Shown here one piece after another: positions 36,091 to 44,367 of a DNA stretch of 64,000 bases; the stretch's first letter is position 1, and every line of letters starts with the position of its first letter. A program made the position numbers and the translations under genes. The stretch comes from Bacillota bacterium (lineage in GTDB: Bacteria; Bacillota; Dehalobacteriia; UBA4068; UBA4997). The notes beneath the pieces are model-generated. The model was not told the origin of the DNA. It made no database searches and worked only from the letters and a program-made list of their open reading frames with translations. Location of the stretch: assembly GCA_017397935.1 (NCBI GenBank), contig JAFQHN010000017.1, positions 1 to 64,000 on the forward strand, given 5' to 3'.

Positions 36091-37539
36091 TTATTTATTC
36101 AGCAGTTCGGTCAGCTTGGCGTTGACCTTGCCGGCGTCGGCCTTGCCCTTGGTAGCCTTCATAACCTGGCCCACCAGGAAGCCTACCGCTGCCTTCTTGC
36201 CATTTTTATAATCAGCTACGGATTTGGGGTTGGCCTCGATGATACCGGCAATCAGGCTGTCCAGCTCGCCATCATCACTCATCATCTCCAAGCCGTTCTC
36301 CTTAACATAGGCCACAGGGTCAATGTCCTCGGCATAGATCTTCTCAAAAATCGCCTTGGCGGTGGTTTTGTTGATAGTGCCGGCAGCCACCAGCTTCAAC
36401 AGCTCGGCCAATCTCTCAGGAGAGAAGGTCAGATCAGCCGCCTCACGCCCCTCGGCATTCATCAGGCGCATACAGTCACCCAACAGGAAGTTGGCGGCCT
36501 CTTTGGGCAGATTGCACAAAGCTACGGTCTGCTCAAAAATCCCGGCCAGATGGCGAGAACGGGTAAGCTGGGCGGCATCATAGGCCGAGAGCTTAAAATC
36601 CTCCACATAGCGGGCCTGCTTTTGGTCGGGCAGCTCCGGAATAGTGGCGGCAACACGGGCCAAATGCTCATCGCTGATGTTGATGGGCGCCAGGTCCGGC
36701 TCGGGGAAGTAGCGGTAATCGTGGGCGTTCTCCTTGGAGCGCATAGCGTAACCCACGCCCTTTTCATCATCCCAGCGGCGTGTTTCCTGCCGTACATGGC
36801 CGCCGTCCTCGATCAGCTCGATCTGGCGGAAAATTTCGGCCTCAATCGCGCGGGCAATCGCCTTAAAGGAGTTCATATTCTTGGTTTCGGTGCGGGTGCC
36901 CAGTTCCGGGTCACCGCAGCGGCGAACCGACAGATTAACGTCGGCGCGCATGGAGCCCTCCTGCATCTTGCAGTCGGACACATTAAGATACTCCATGGTG
37001 GATTTCAGTTTTTCCAGATAAGCCAGCACCTCATCGGCCGAGGACATATCCGGCTCGCTGACGATTTCCAGCAGGGGCACACCGCAGCGGTTATAGTCGA
37101 TCAGCGTGCTGCCGCTTTTGGCATCGTGGCTGAGCTTGCCGGCGTCCTCCTCCATGTGGATCTGGTGAATACGCACTTTTTTGGGGCCGTTATCGCCCTC
37201 AATTTCCAGATAACCGTTGCGGCAGATGGGCAGATACAGCTGCGATGTCTGGTACGCCTTCGGCAGGTCCGGATAGAAATAATTTTTGCGGTCAAATTTA
37301 CACTGCTGGGTAATGGTGCAGTTGGTGGCGATACCTGCGGCAATCGCTTTCTCCAACACCTGCTTGTTCATTACGGGCAGTACACCCGGCATACCCGAGC
37401 ATACCGGGCAGACATGGGTGTTCGGCAGGCCGCCGAACTCGGTGGAGCAGTTGCAGAAAATTTTGGTGGCCGTGTTCAGCTCCACATGAACTTCCAGGCC
37501 GATAACCACCTCATAACCGGTGTTTTTATAGCCAGCCAT
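36091..37539 (-). CDS. gatB: Asp-tRNA(Asn)/Glu-tRNA(Gln) amidotransferase subunit B
   Basis: 482 residues. Kinase-like cradle domain (YEVVIGLEVHVELNTATKIFC; zinc cysteines in FCNCSTEFGG and HVCPVCSGMPG; the LIDYNRCGVPLLEIVSEPD signature) and a C-terminal tRNA-binding YqeY-like tail. It phosphorylates and amidates the mischarged tRNA with GatA and GatC. Start ATG shares one base with the gatA stop (TAATG), with AGGAGG upstream. Confidence 0.98.
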   Translation of the reverse strand: MAGYKNTGYEVVIGLEVHVELNTATKIFCNCSTEFGGLPNTHVCPVCSGMPGVLPVMNKQVLEKAIAAGIATNCTITQQCKFDRKNYFYPDLPKAYQTSQLYLPICRNGYLEIEGDNGPKKVRIHQIHMEEDAGKLSHDAKSGSTLIDYNRCGVPLLEIVSEPDMSSADEVLAYLEKLKSTMEYLNVSDCKMQEGSMRADVNLSVRRCGDPELGTRTETKNMNSFKAIARAIEAEIFRQIELIEDGGHVRQETRRWDDEKGVGYAMRSKENAHDYRYFPEPDLAPINISDEHLARVAATIPELPDQKQARYVEDFKLSAYDAAQLTRSRHLAGIFEQTVALCNLPKEAANFLLGDCMRLMNAEGREAADLTFSPERLAELLKLVAAGTINKTTAKAIFEKIYAEDIDPVAYVKENGLEMMSDDGELDSLIAGIIEANPKSVADYKNGKKAAVGFLVGQVMKATKGKADAGKVNAKLTELLNK

Positions 37540-39029
37540 TATTCAGCCTCCTTCTGCATTTCAATTTCCGTATTTAATTCCGTCTTTAATTCGGGGGTAC
37601 GCAGGTGCCAATCTGTGTGCTGCTGATAAGCATAACCCAGATTAACCAGCGTTTCTTCGCTCATAGCTTTGCCCAGCAGCTGCATACCAATCGGCATATT
37701 CTCGCTGTCGAAGCCGCAGGGCAGGGCAATAGCCGGAATACCAATCAGATTTACCGATACGGTGTAAATATCAGAGAGATACATAGCCAGCGGGTCAGAC
37801 AAGCTCTCGCCCAAACGCGGTGCGGTGGTGGGGGCCACCGGGCTGATAATCGCATCATACTTGGCAAAGGCCGCATCAAAGGCCTGACGAATCAAGGTAC
37901 GCACCTTCAATGCCTTCTGATAATACGCATCATAATAGCCGGAGCTTAATGCGAAAGTACCCAGCATAATGCGGCGTTTAACCTCAAAGCCAAAGCCTTC
38001 GCTGCGGGTGGTCAAATACAAATCCTCCAAATCGGTAAAGGATTCGGGATGATAGCCGTACTTAATGCCGTCATAGCGCTGCAAATTGGAGCTGGCCTCG
38101 GCCGACGCAATAATATAGTAGGCCGGCACAGCGTATTCCATCATCGGCATCTCAAATTCTTCAATCTCGGCGCCCAGCTCGGTAAATTTCTCACACGCCG
38201 CCAGAATAGCAGCACGGATTTCGGGATTCAAACCCTCACCCAGATAGTTGGTGGGCAGGCCAATCTTCTTGCCGCGCAAATCGTCATTCAGCGCAGCGGC
38301 AAAATCAAACTGCACACCCTCGGCCGAGGTGCTGTCTTTTTCATCATAACCGGCGATAACCGAAAGCACCGCCGCACAATCCTCCACATTATGGGCAATC
38401 GGGCCAATCTGGTCAAGAGAAGAACCGTAAGCCAGCAGGCCGTAACGGGAAACCGCACCGTAAGTGGGTTTAATACCCGTAAGGCCGCAGTAAGCGCAAG
38501 GCTGGCGGATGGAACCGCCGGTATCGGAGCCGAGAGCAACAGGTGCCAAGCCTGCCGCAACAGCCGCTGCCGAACCGCCGGAGCTGCCGCCGGGAACACG
38601 GTTTTCATCCCAGGGGTTGCGGGTGATACCGGTGTAAGAGGTCTCAGTGGTGCTGCCCATGGCAAATTCATCCATATTGGCCTTGCCGAGGATCACCGCA
38701 CCGGCCTCAGCCAGCTTCTCGATAACCGTGGCGTTATAGGGCGACATAAAACCCTCCAAAATGCGCGAACTGCAAGTGGTGGGCAAATTTTCGGTGGCAA
38801 TATTGTCTTTAATGGCAATCGGCACACCGGCCAACAGGCCGGTCAGGCCCTCTGCCAGACGCTCGTCCACCCTGGCAGCATCCTCAACCGCTGCCGTGTT
38901 GATAGAATTATAAGCATGATACACGCCGTCATACTTGGAGATTTCCTCCAAATAAGCCGCCGTGGCCGCAGCAGCCGTGGTTTTGCCCTGGGCCAAAGCA
39001 GCTTTCAGCTCCTTCGCTGTTTGTTGCAT
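37539..39029 (-). CDS. gatA: Asp-tRNA(Asn)/Glu-tRNA(Gln) amidotransferase subunit A
   Basis: 496 residues, amidase-signature enzyme that releases ammonia from glutamine. Catalytic lysine in GVPIAIKDNIAT (about 75) and the Ser-cisSer pair in PGGSSGGSAAAVAAG (about 150). Also GSDTGGSIRQPCAYCGL. ATG 39029 lies 9 bases after AGGAGG; an in-frame TTG two codons up is less likely. Middle gene of gatCAB. Confidence 0.98.
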   Translation of the reverse strand: MQQTAKELKAALAQGKTTAAAATAAYLEEISKYDGVYHAYNSINTAAVEDAARVDERLAEGLTGLLAGVPIAIKDNIATENLPTTCSSRILEGFMSPYNATVIEKLAEAGAVILGKANMDEFAMGSTTETSYTGITRNPWDENRVPGGSSGGSAAAVAAGLAPVALGSDTGGSIRQPCAYCGLTGIKPTYGAVSRYGLLAYGSSLDQIGPIAHNVEDCAAVLSVIAGYDEKDSTSAEGVQFDFAAALNDDLRGKKIGLPTNYLGEGLNPEIRAAILAACEKFTELGAEIEEFEMPMMEYAVPAYYIIASAEASSNLQRYDGIKYGYHPESFTDLEDLYLTTRSEGFGFEVKRRIMLGTFALSSGYYDAYYQKALKVRTLIRQAFDAAFAKYDAIISPVAPTTAPRLGESLSDPLAMYLSDIYTVSVNLIGIPAIALPCGFDSENMPIGMQLLGKAMSEETLVNLGYAYQQHTDWHLRTPELKTELNTEIEMQKEAE

Positions 39030-39055
39030 AATCAAAATCCTCCTGCCTTTACGGC

Positions 39056-39343
39056 CTATTCTACGGTCTGCGGCACCTTAAAGCAGCCGTCCTCCACCGC
39101 GATGGCATTCTGCAAAATCTTATCACGGCCAAAGCTTCCGGCCGCCACATCCTCACGCAAAACATTCTCCACACCGGAAACGTGCGTAAGCGGCTGCACC
39201 GCCGAGGTATCCAGCGAGTTGAGAATGTCCATATACTGCAAAACTCTGGTCAAATCCTGCTGCATCAGCACCTTCTCATCCTCCGATAGGCGCAGCTTGC
39301 TGAGTTCGGCCACATATTCAACCATTTTAGCATCAATTTCCAT
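39056..39343 (-). CDS. gatC: Asp-tRNA(Asn)/Glu-tRNA(Gln) amidotransferase subunit C
   Basis: 95 residues, normal GatC length. It wraps around GatA and bridges GatB. Conserved VEYVAELSKLRLSEDEK, LTRVLQYMDILNSLDTSAVQPLTHV and LREDVAAGSFGRDKIL are visible. GGAGG precedes the ATG. First gene of the gatCAB operon. Confidence 0.97.
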   Translation of the reverse strand: MEIDAKMVEYVAELSKLRLSEDEKVLMQQDLTRVLQYMDILNSLDTSAVQPLTHVSGVENVLREDVAAGSFGRDKILQNAIAVEDGCFKVPQTVE

Positions 39344-39513
39344 AGTTTACCTCCAAGTTATCAGCCCGCAGTTCATCATATACAATATAATACCGACAAA
39401 TTTACGGACTTTACCCATTATCAATCAGTTCATTGTAGCATACCGGGCCGCTGTTTTCAATACCCGGCCCTGCTTTTCCCTGCATTACCGCTTAATTACA
39501 GCGGATTTTACGC

Positions 39514-39590
39514 CTTTTTATGACATTACAGTACCATTACCGGCAAAGGTATGGTCAGCACCGAGAGTACAGTTGTAATAATCTGCGCCT
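39514..39590 (-). pseudogene. Remnant of the AEC-transporter 3' end (tandem duplication)
   Basis: On the minus strand it reads TTVLSVLTIPLPVMVL-stop, nearly the same as the last residues of the AEC gene just upstream (TTVLSVLTIPLLVMVL). The flank TTTTTATGACA is duplicated as well. It has no start and about 20-25 percent base changes, so it is a dead tail of an older tandem copy or a local duplication. Confidence 0.75.
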
Positions 39591-39606
39591 ATTTTTATGA
39601 CAAAAT

Positions 39607-40524
39607 TTACAGTACCATTACCAGCAACGGTATGGTAAGTACTGAAAGAACCGTGGTGAAAAATATGCCCTGTGATACCAGCTTGACATCGCCGCCGTAT
39701 TCCACCGACATCATGGTGGCGTTGGTGGCCACCGGCATGGCCGAGAGCACCACCAAAATCTGCCCCAGCACATCGTCCGCCGGCAGCAGCGGTTTAAGCA
39801 GCACAAAAATCAGCAGCGGCAGCACCAGCAGCTTTACGCCCACAAACAGGTAAACCCGCCATTCCTCAAAAAGCTCTTTTAACGGCATGGCGGCAATAGT
39901 GCAGCCCAAAATCAGCATGGCCAGCGGCGTGGTGGCATTACCCAGCGTCAGCAGCGCAGAGTTCACCACCTGCGGCAGCGGAATATGCAAAAAGAACAGC
40001 ACCAGCGCCAACACCGATGACAGCAGCGGCAGGTTCAGCAGTTTGCGCCAATCAAAGGCGGCCTGCCCGGCTCCCGCAATCATTTGCAGCCCCACCGAGA
40101 ACACCAGCAGATTAAACACAATGTTGAAAATTACCGCAAAAACCAGCTTGTCTGCCCCAAAAATCGCGGTGATGACGGGGAAGCCCATAAACCCCACGTT
40201 GCCAAAGATGAGCATATATTGGTATGTCCCGCGCTGTTCGGTCGGCAGTTTCAGCAGACGCACCATAACAGCAGCCACCGCAAAATAAACCGCATACACC
40301 ACCGCCGAGAACAAAAATGTGCGCCCCAGCGCGGCGTTATCCAGCGCACCCCCGTCCACCGAGAACGAGGTGATGATCTGCGCCGGCAGCGTCACATTAA
40401 GCACCACCTTGGATAATATCCCGTTGGCGTTTTCGCCCAGCAGGTGTTTGCGCTCCATCACATAACCAATAAACATCATCAACAGCAGCATCAGCATCTG
40501 CTGCAAAACCAGCATAAAATTCAT
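39607..40524 (-). CDS. AEC family transporter (auxin-efflux-carrier type)
   Basis: 305 residues, about ten membrane helices in two five-helix halves. Features: MFIGYVMERKHLLGENANGILSKVVLNVTLPAQIITSFS at the N-half, LIFGNVGFMGFPVITAIFGAD, and ATPLAMLILGCTIA at the C-half with VLSAMPVATNATMMSVEYGGD. The family exports or imports small organic acids such as malate; the substrate cannot be told. GGAGG precedes ATG 40524. Divergent from the AI-2E-family gene. Confidence 0.88.
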   Translation of the reverse strand: MNFMLVLQQMLMLLLMMFIGYVMERKHLLGENANGILSKVVLNVTLPAQIITSFSVDGGALDNAALGRTFLFSAVVYAVYFAVAAVMVRLLKLPTEQRGTYQYMLIFGNVGFMGFPVITAIFGADKLVFAVIFNIVFNLLVFSVGLQMIAGAGQAAFDWRKLLNLPLLSSVLALVLFFLHIPLPQVVNSALLTLGNATTPLAMLILGCTIAAMPLKELFEEWRVYLFVGVKLLVLPLLIFVLLKPLLPADDVLGQILVVLSAMPVATNATMMSVEYGGDVKLVSQGIFFTTVLSVLTIPLLVMVL

Positions 40525-40760
40525 TTTTTTAAGCCTCCGTCAAAATTTCCATAAAAATATGCCAAAATCACAACTAAAAGTTTATTATACACCCAGATTA
40601 CGCAAAACAAAATAGCCAAATTGCAAAATAAGCCGCCGCGGCTCTTGTTTTTTGCCGCCGCATCTGTGATAATATAATTTACAGGCATTTAATAACTGCC
40701 GTATATAATCAACACGCAATATTATTTATGAATATATAAGATAGATAGATAGGTGGGTAT

Positions 40761-41933
40761 ATGAATAACAACAACTTTAATATCAGCAGAAAAACCGCCC
40801 TGACGCTGGCGGTGATAATCTTCGGTGCGGTGCTGTTAAACTGGGCATTAACTCACACCTATGCGGCCGGCAGATTTCTCTCCGGTATCGGCTCGCTGCT
40901 GACGCCGTTTCTGCTGGGCGGCGGTATTGCCTTTGTGTTCAATGTGCCCATGCGCGCCATAGAGAAGCACCTGCTGCCCAAATCCACCAAGCTGCAAAGC
41001 ATACGCCGGCCGCTGGCCTGGCTGCTGACGCTGGCGCTGCTGCTGCTGGCCTGCTCGCTGGTGGTTATAGTAGTCATCCCGCAAATGATCACCACGCTGG
41101 GCACAATTTCTCAGCAGGCCATGCAGGCGGTAAAAAACGCCGGCCAATATCTGGCAACCATCCCGCCCGAGGTACTGCGGCTCTTTCCCGATTTGGAGCA
41201 GACCTTGCAGGATCTGGGCCTTAACATCAGCACCGTGTCTGATAAGGCGGCCAAAATGCTGCAAAATCTGGGCAGTCTGTTCGCCTCCGGCTTTAATATC
41301 TTAGGCAGCATCATCAGCGCCTTTACCACGCTGTTCATCGGCTTTTTCTTCTCCATTTACCTGCTTTTCGGCAAAGAAAAGCTGGCCGAGCAGGGCAAAC
41401 AGGTGCTTTACACCCTGCTGCCCACCCCCAAGGCCGACAAAGCGGTGGAGGTTCTGCGCCTTACTGACCGCACCTTTGCCAATTTCATCACCGGCCAATG
41501 TTTGGAAGCCTGTATTCTCGGCCTGATGTTCTTTGTGGCCATGCTGCTGCTGCGTCTGCCGTATGCCACCCTCACCGCCGTGCTGATTGGCGTGACCTCG
41601 CTGGTGCCCATCTTCGGTGCCTTTGTCGGCTGTATCATCAGCGCCCTGTTCATCGCACTTAACAACCCCATGCAGGCCGTGATTTTTCTGGTAATGTTCC
41701 TGGTACTGCAACAGATAGAGGGCAACCTGATCTACCCCAGAGTGGTCGGCGGTTCGGTCGGTTTGCCGGCAATCTGGGTGCTGGTGGCCATCACCCTGGG
41801 CGGCAATCTGCTGGGCATACTGGGTATGCTGGTGTTCATCCCGCTTTGCTCGGTGGCTTATGCGCTGTTCAGCAGCTTTGTGCAGCAAAAGTTAAAGGCC
41901 GATAATATCCCGCCCGAAAAGTGGCAGAATTAA
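40761..41933 (+). CDS. AI-2E family transporter (PerM/YtvI-like)
   Basis: 390 residues, about seven to eight membrane helices (ALTLAVIIFGAVLLNWAL; LLTLALLLLACSLVVIVVI; FVAMLLLRLPYATLTAVLIG). Conserved PTC-type GLPAIWVLVAITLGGNLLGILGMLVFIP at the end. The family exports small signals or sodium, and the name is often historical. AGGTGG precedes the ATG. First plus-strand gene after the long minus block, ended by a shared terminator. Confidence 0.88.
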   Translation: MNNNNFNISRKTALTLAVIIFGAVLLNWALTHTYAAGRFLSGIGSLLTPFLLGGGIAFVFNVPMRAIEKHLLPKSTKLQSIRRPLAWLLTLALLLLACSLVVIVVIPQMITTLGTISQQAMQAVKNAGQYLATIPPEVLRLFPDLEQTLQDLGLNISTVSDKAAKMLQNLGSLFASGFNILGSIISAFTTLFIGFFFSIYLLFGKEKLAEQGKQVLYTLLPTPKADKAVEVLRLTDRTFANFITGQCLEACILGLMFFVAMLLLRLPYATLTAVLIGVTSLVPIFGAFVGCIISALFIALNNPMQAVIFLVMFLVLQQIEGNLIYPRVVGGSVGLPAIWVLVAITLGGNLLGILGMLVFIPLCSVAYALFSSFVQQKLKADNIPPEKWQN

Positions 41934-41965
41934 CCCCCATATACCCCCATATAACATTAAAAAAT

Positions 41966-42000
41966 GAGTGCGGTTATCCAAAACCGCACCCGTTTTTATT
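41966..42000. terminator. Bidirectional terminator between convergent genes
   Basis: GTGCGGTT / AACCGCAC arms with a short loop, T-rich on both strands (TTTTTATTTT on plus, TCATTTTTT on minus). Confidence 0.88.
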
Positions 42001-42010
42001 TTGCTTAATT

Positions 42011-43240
42011 TTACTGCTGATTTATCTGCTCTTGCAGCATACGGTCCATGTTGGCCGCCACCCGTTTAGAATCAGTAACGGCGGTCACCACATTCATCGG
42101 GCCGGTCACCACATCACCGGCAGCAAAAACCATCTCCTTGGTGGTCTGGCCCTGGTCATCCACCACCAAAAAGCCGGAAGCATCCACCTGCAAACCGGGC
42201 GTGGTATCCACCAGACGGCGGCGCGGGCCCTGGCTTACGGCAATCACCACCGAGTCAGCCTCCACCTGCTGCAAATCGCCCTGCAAGCCCACCGAATCAC
42301 CCTGCATATTAAACACCACATCACGGAAGACGGGGCCTTTTTCGTTGATTTCCACCAGCTGCTTGCCAAATTCCAGCTCGGCACCGTCCAGCTGGGCGTA
42401 TGTAAGCTCCCGCTTGGCGGCCGTGGCCACCAGCATATTGGAGTACAGAGTCACCTTTTTGCTGCCGCGGCGAAGTGCTGTTCTGGCCACATCCATGGCG
42501 GTATTGCCCATGCCGATGATCGCCACCTCTTCCCCCAGCTCATGCTGGCCGGGGTTGGATAAATAATCCAGACCAAAGCGCACATTTCCGCGGCTCTCAC
42601 CCTTAACCCCCAGGGTGCGGGCGCGCCACACACCGCTGCCGATAAACACCGCGCGGTAATCGTCACGGAACAGGTTATCAATACTCAGCGCGTTGCCAAT
42701 GGTGGTGTTCAGACGAATGGTAATGCCCATAGACTCCAACTTTTGCTTATAGCGCTTCAAAATGCTCTTGGGCAGGCGAAAATCCGGGATGCCGTACTGC
42801 ATTACGCCGCCGATTTTATCCTTCGCCTCAAAAATCGTCACGCTGTAACCGCGTCTGGCCATCTCCACCGCCACCGTTATGCCCGCCGGTCCGCTGCCGA
42901 TAACCGCCACCGCAATGCCGTTGGGCGGCGCCAGCTCCGGCTGCATCTTATCAAAAAAAGTATCGGAGATATAATTCTCAATGCTGCTTATCTGCACCGC
43001 CGAGCCGGTTCTGCCCAGCACACAATGCCCCTCACACTGTTTCTCATGCATACATACGATAGAGCATATCAGCGAAAGCGGATTATTGTCAAACAGCATT
43101 TCACCCGCCTCATTGGGGCGATGCTCCTTCAAAAGCCGAATCATCTGCGGAATGGGCGTATTGATGGGACATCCCTGCCGACAGGCAGGCTTGCGGCAAT
43201 TCAAACAACGGTTAATCTCATCAAGCACATGGCCGGACAC
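42011..43240 (-). CDS. NAD(P)-dependent Fe-S flavin oxidoreductase (GltD/NfnB-like)
   Basis: 409 residues. An N-terminal cysteine-rich dicluster domain (CLNCRKPACRQGCP and CSIVCMHEKQCEGHC), then an FAD-binding GxGxxG (VIGSGPAGITVAVEM, about 112), an NAD(P)-binding GMGNTAMDVARTA (about 245) and the C-terminal FAAGD motif. This is the architecture of glutamate synthase small subunits and the NfnB subunit of the ferredoxin:NADP transhydrogenase. The partner subunit (GltA or NfnA) is not adjacent, so the true electron acceptor is open. GTG 43240 follows AAGGAGG by 7 bases. Confidence 0.88.
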   Translation of the reverse strand: MSGHVLDEINRCLNCRKPACRQGCPINTPIPQMIRLLKEHRPNEAGEMLFDNNPLSLICSIVCMHEKQCEGHCVLGRTGSAVQISSIENYISDTFFDKMQPELAPPNGIAVAVIGSGPAGITVAVEMARRGYSVTIFEAKDKIGGVMQYGIPDFRLPKSILKRYKQKLESMGITIRLNTTIGNALSIDNLFRDDYRAVFIGSGVWRARTLGVKGESRGNVRFGLDYLSNPGQHELGEEVAIIGMGNTAMDVARTALRRGSKKVTLYSNMLVATAAKRELTYAQLDGAELEFGKQLVEINEKGPVFRDVVFNMQGDSVGLQGDLQQVEADSVVIAVSQGPRRRLVDTTPGLQVDASGFLVVDDQGQTTKEMVFAAGDVVTGPMNVVTAVTDSKRVAANMDRMLQEQINQQ

Positions 43241-43345
43241 ATCATTCCCTCCTTAAAAATCAACAATAACCTCACGGTTCCTCACACATCACCTTACGGT
43301 TAAATTATATCATCTTTACAGGGTTATTACAACCCAAACCCCCAG

Positions 43346-43990
43346 CTATACCTGTTTAACTTTCCGCCAAATTTCTGCCGCGCAAAAAAGCAGCAGGCTC
43401 ATCCCCACGCCGGCAAAAACATCCCACACCGAATGTTGCTTCACAAACAGTGTTGATAAGCAGATAAGCAGCATCAGCACCGCCACGGCAGCTTTCAGCA
43501 GAACACGCCCCCGCAAACTGCGGCTGCGGCAGGCCACCAAAGCAATCGCCGACGATATGGAACAATGCAGCGATGGGCAGACGTTGCGCGGTGAATCCAC
43601 CAGCCAGATAAACTGCATCAGCCGGGAGAAAAAGTTGTCCCTCGGCAGCATCTCCGGGCGCAGTTCCAACCCCGTCGGCAGCCATATATATGCCGCAAAG
43701 CTGATTATTGCCCCCGTAAAAACCACAAAGCACAATTCCCGGAAATCGGCCTTATCCAGCAGCAAAAAAGCCAGCAAGCTGCCCGGAAAAATCGGGAACC
43801 ACAAAAAATAAAACACCGCAAACCATTCATTAAACGGTATCATATCATCCAACGGGCTGTGCAGGATAAACTGCGGCTCCTTCACCGCCAGATCCAGCCC
43901 AAAAAACAGCAGCAGATAAGCCGCCAACAGCCCCACCAGCGCATAAAACTCCGGTGTGCGGCGCAGCCAGGCCTTAAAATCTTTCAGCAT
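43346..43990 (-). CDS. PAP2 superfamily integral membrane phosphatase
   Basis: 214 residues, about six membrane helices. PAP2 motifs C2 and C3 appear as CPSLHCSISSAIALV and LFVKQHSVWDVFAG, which supply the histidine and aspartate. The C2 motif is PSLHCS instead of PSGH, as in the inositolphosphotransferase-like branch. A likely lipid or undecaprenyl phosphatase; the substrate cannot be told. No obvious operon partner. Confidence 0.85.
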   Translation of the reverse strand: MLKDFKAWLRRTPEFYALVGLLAAYLLLFFGLDLAVKEPQFILHSPLDDMIPFNEWFAVFYFLWFPIFPGSLLAFLLLDKADFRELCFVVFTGAIISFAAYIWLPTGLELRPEMLPRDNFFSRLMQFIWLVDSPRNVCPSLHCSISSAIALVACRSRSLRGRVLLKAAVAVLMLLICLSTLFVKQHSVWDVFAGVGMSLLLFCAAEIWRKVKQV

Positions 43991-44154
43991 AAAACTCCTT
44001 AATCAAAAACACAATGCCATCAAATTATAACATTATTATAGCAAATTCGCCCTGCTTTGTCCATATCAGCAGCCATCGGGCCGCAGGTATCAACACCGCA
44101 GAGCGAATTTTTTTGCCAAATTTAACTGTTTTATGCCCCTTCACACGGCATATT

Positions 44155-44367
44155 TTACTCAATGCCGGTCACGGTGTAATCCTGCGCCTCCACCGCCGCC
44201 CGCAAATCAGCATCGCTCACCTCGGCCGAGAGTTCAACCACCGCCGTGCCCTCCGCAGAACTGGCCACTGCCGATTCCACACCGGGCAGCGCCAACAGCA
44301 CCTTCTGCACACGGGCCTCACAATGGCCGCACATCATACCCTCAATACGCATGGTTTTCTTCATCAT
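44155..44367 (-). CDS. Possible internally initiated CopZ-like copper chaperone (C-terminal part of copA)
   Basis: In frame within copA, ATG 44367 or ATG 44364 lies 5 or 8 bases after GGAGG (CGGAGGTGAAG). This would release a 70-71-residue protein with the metal motif GMMCGHCEA, the size and layout of CopZ. The same bases also encode copA residues, so it is dual-use coding, if used. Inference only. Confidence 0.5.
   Translation of the reverse strand: MMKKTMRIEGMMCGHCEARVQKVLLALPGVESAVASSAEGTAVVELSAEVSDADLRAAVEAQDYTVTGIE

Noticed and set aside
40600-40760. GATA microsatellite before the AI-2E-family gene as a variable repeat
   Set aside because: Only three to four units; too short for support as a phase-variable repeat.
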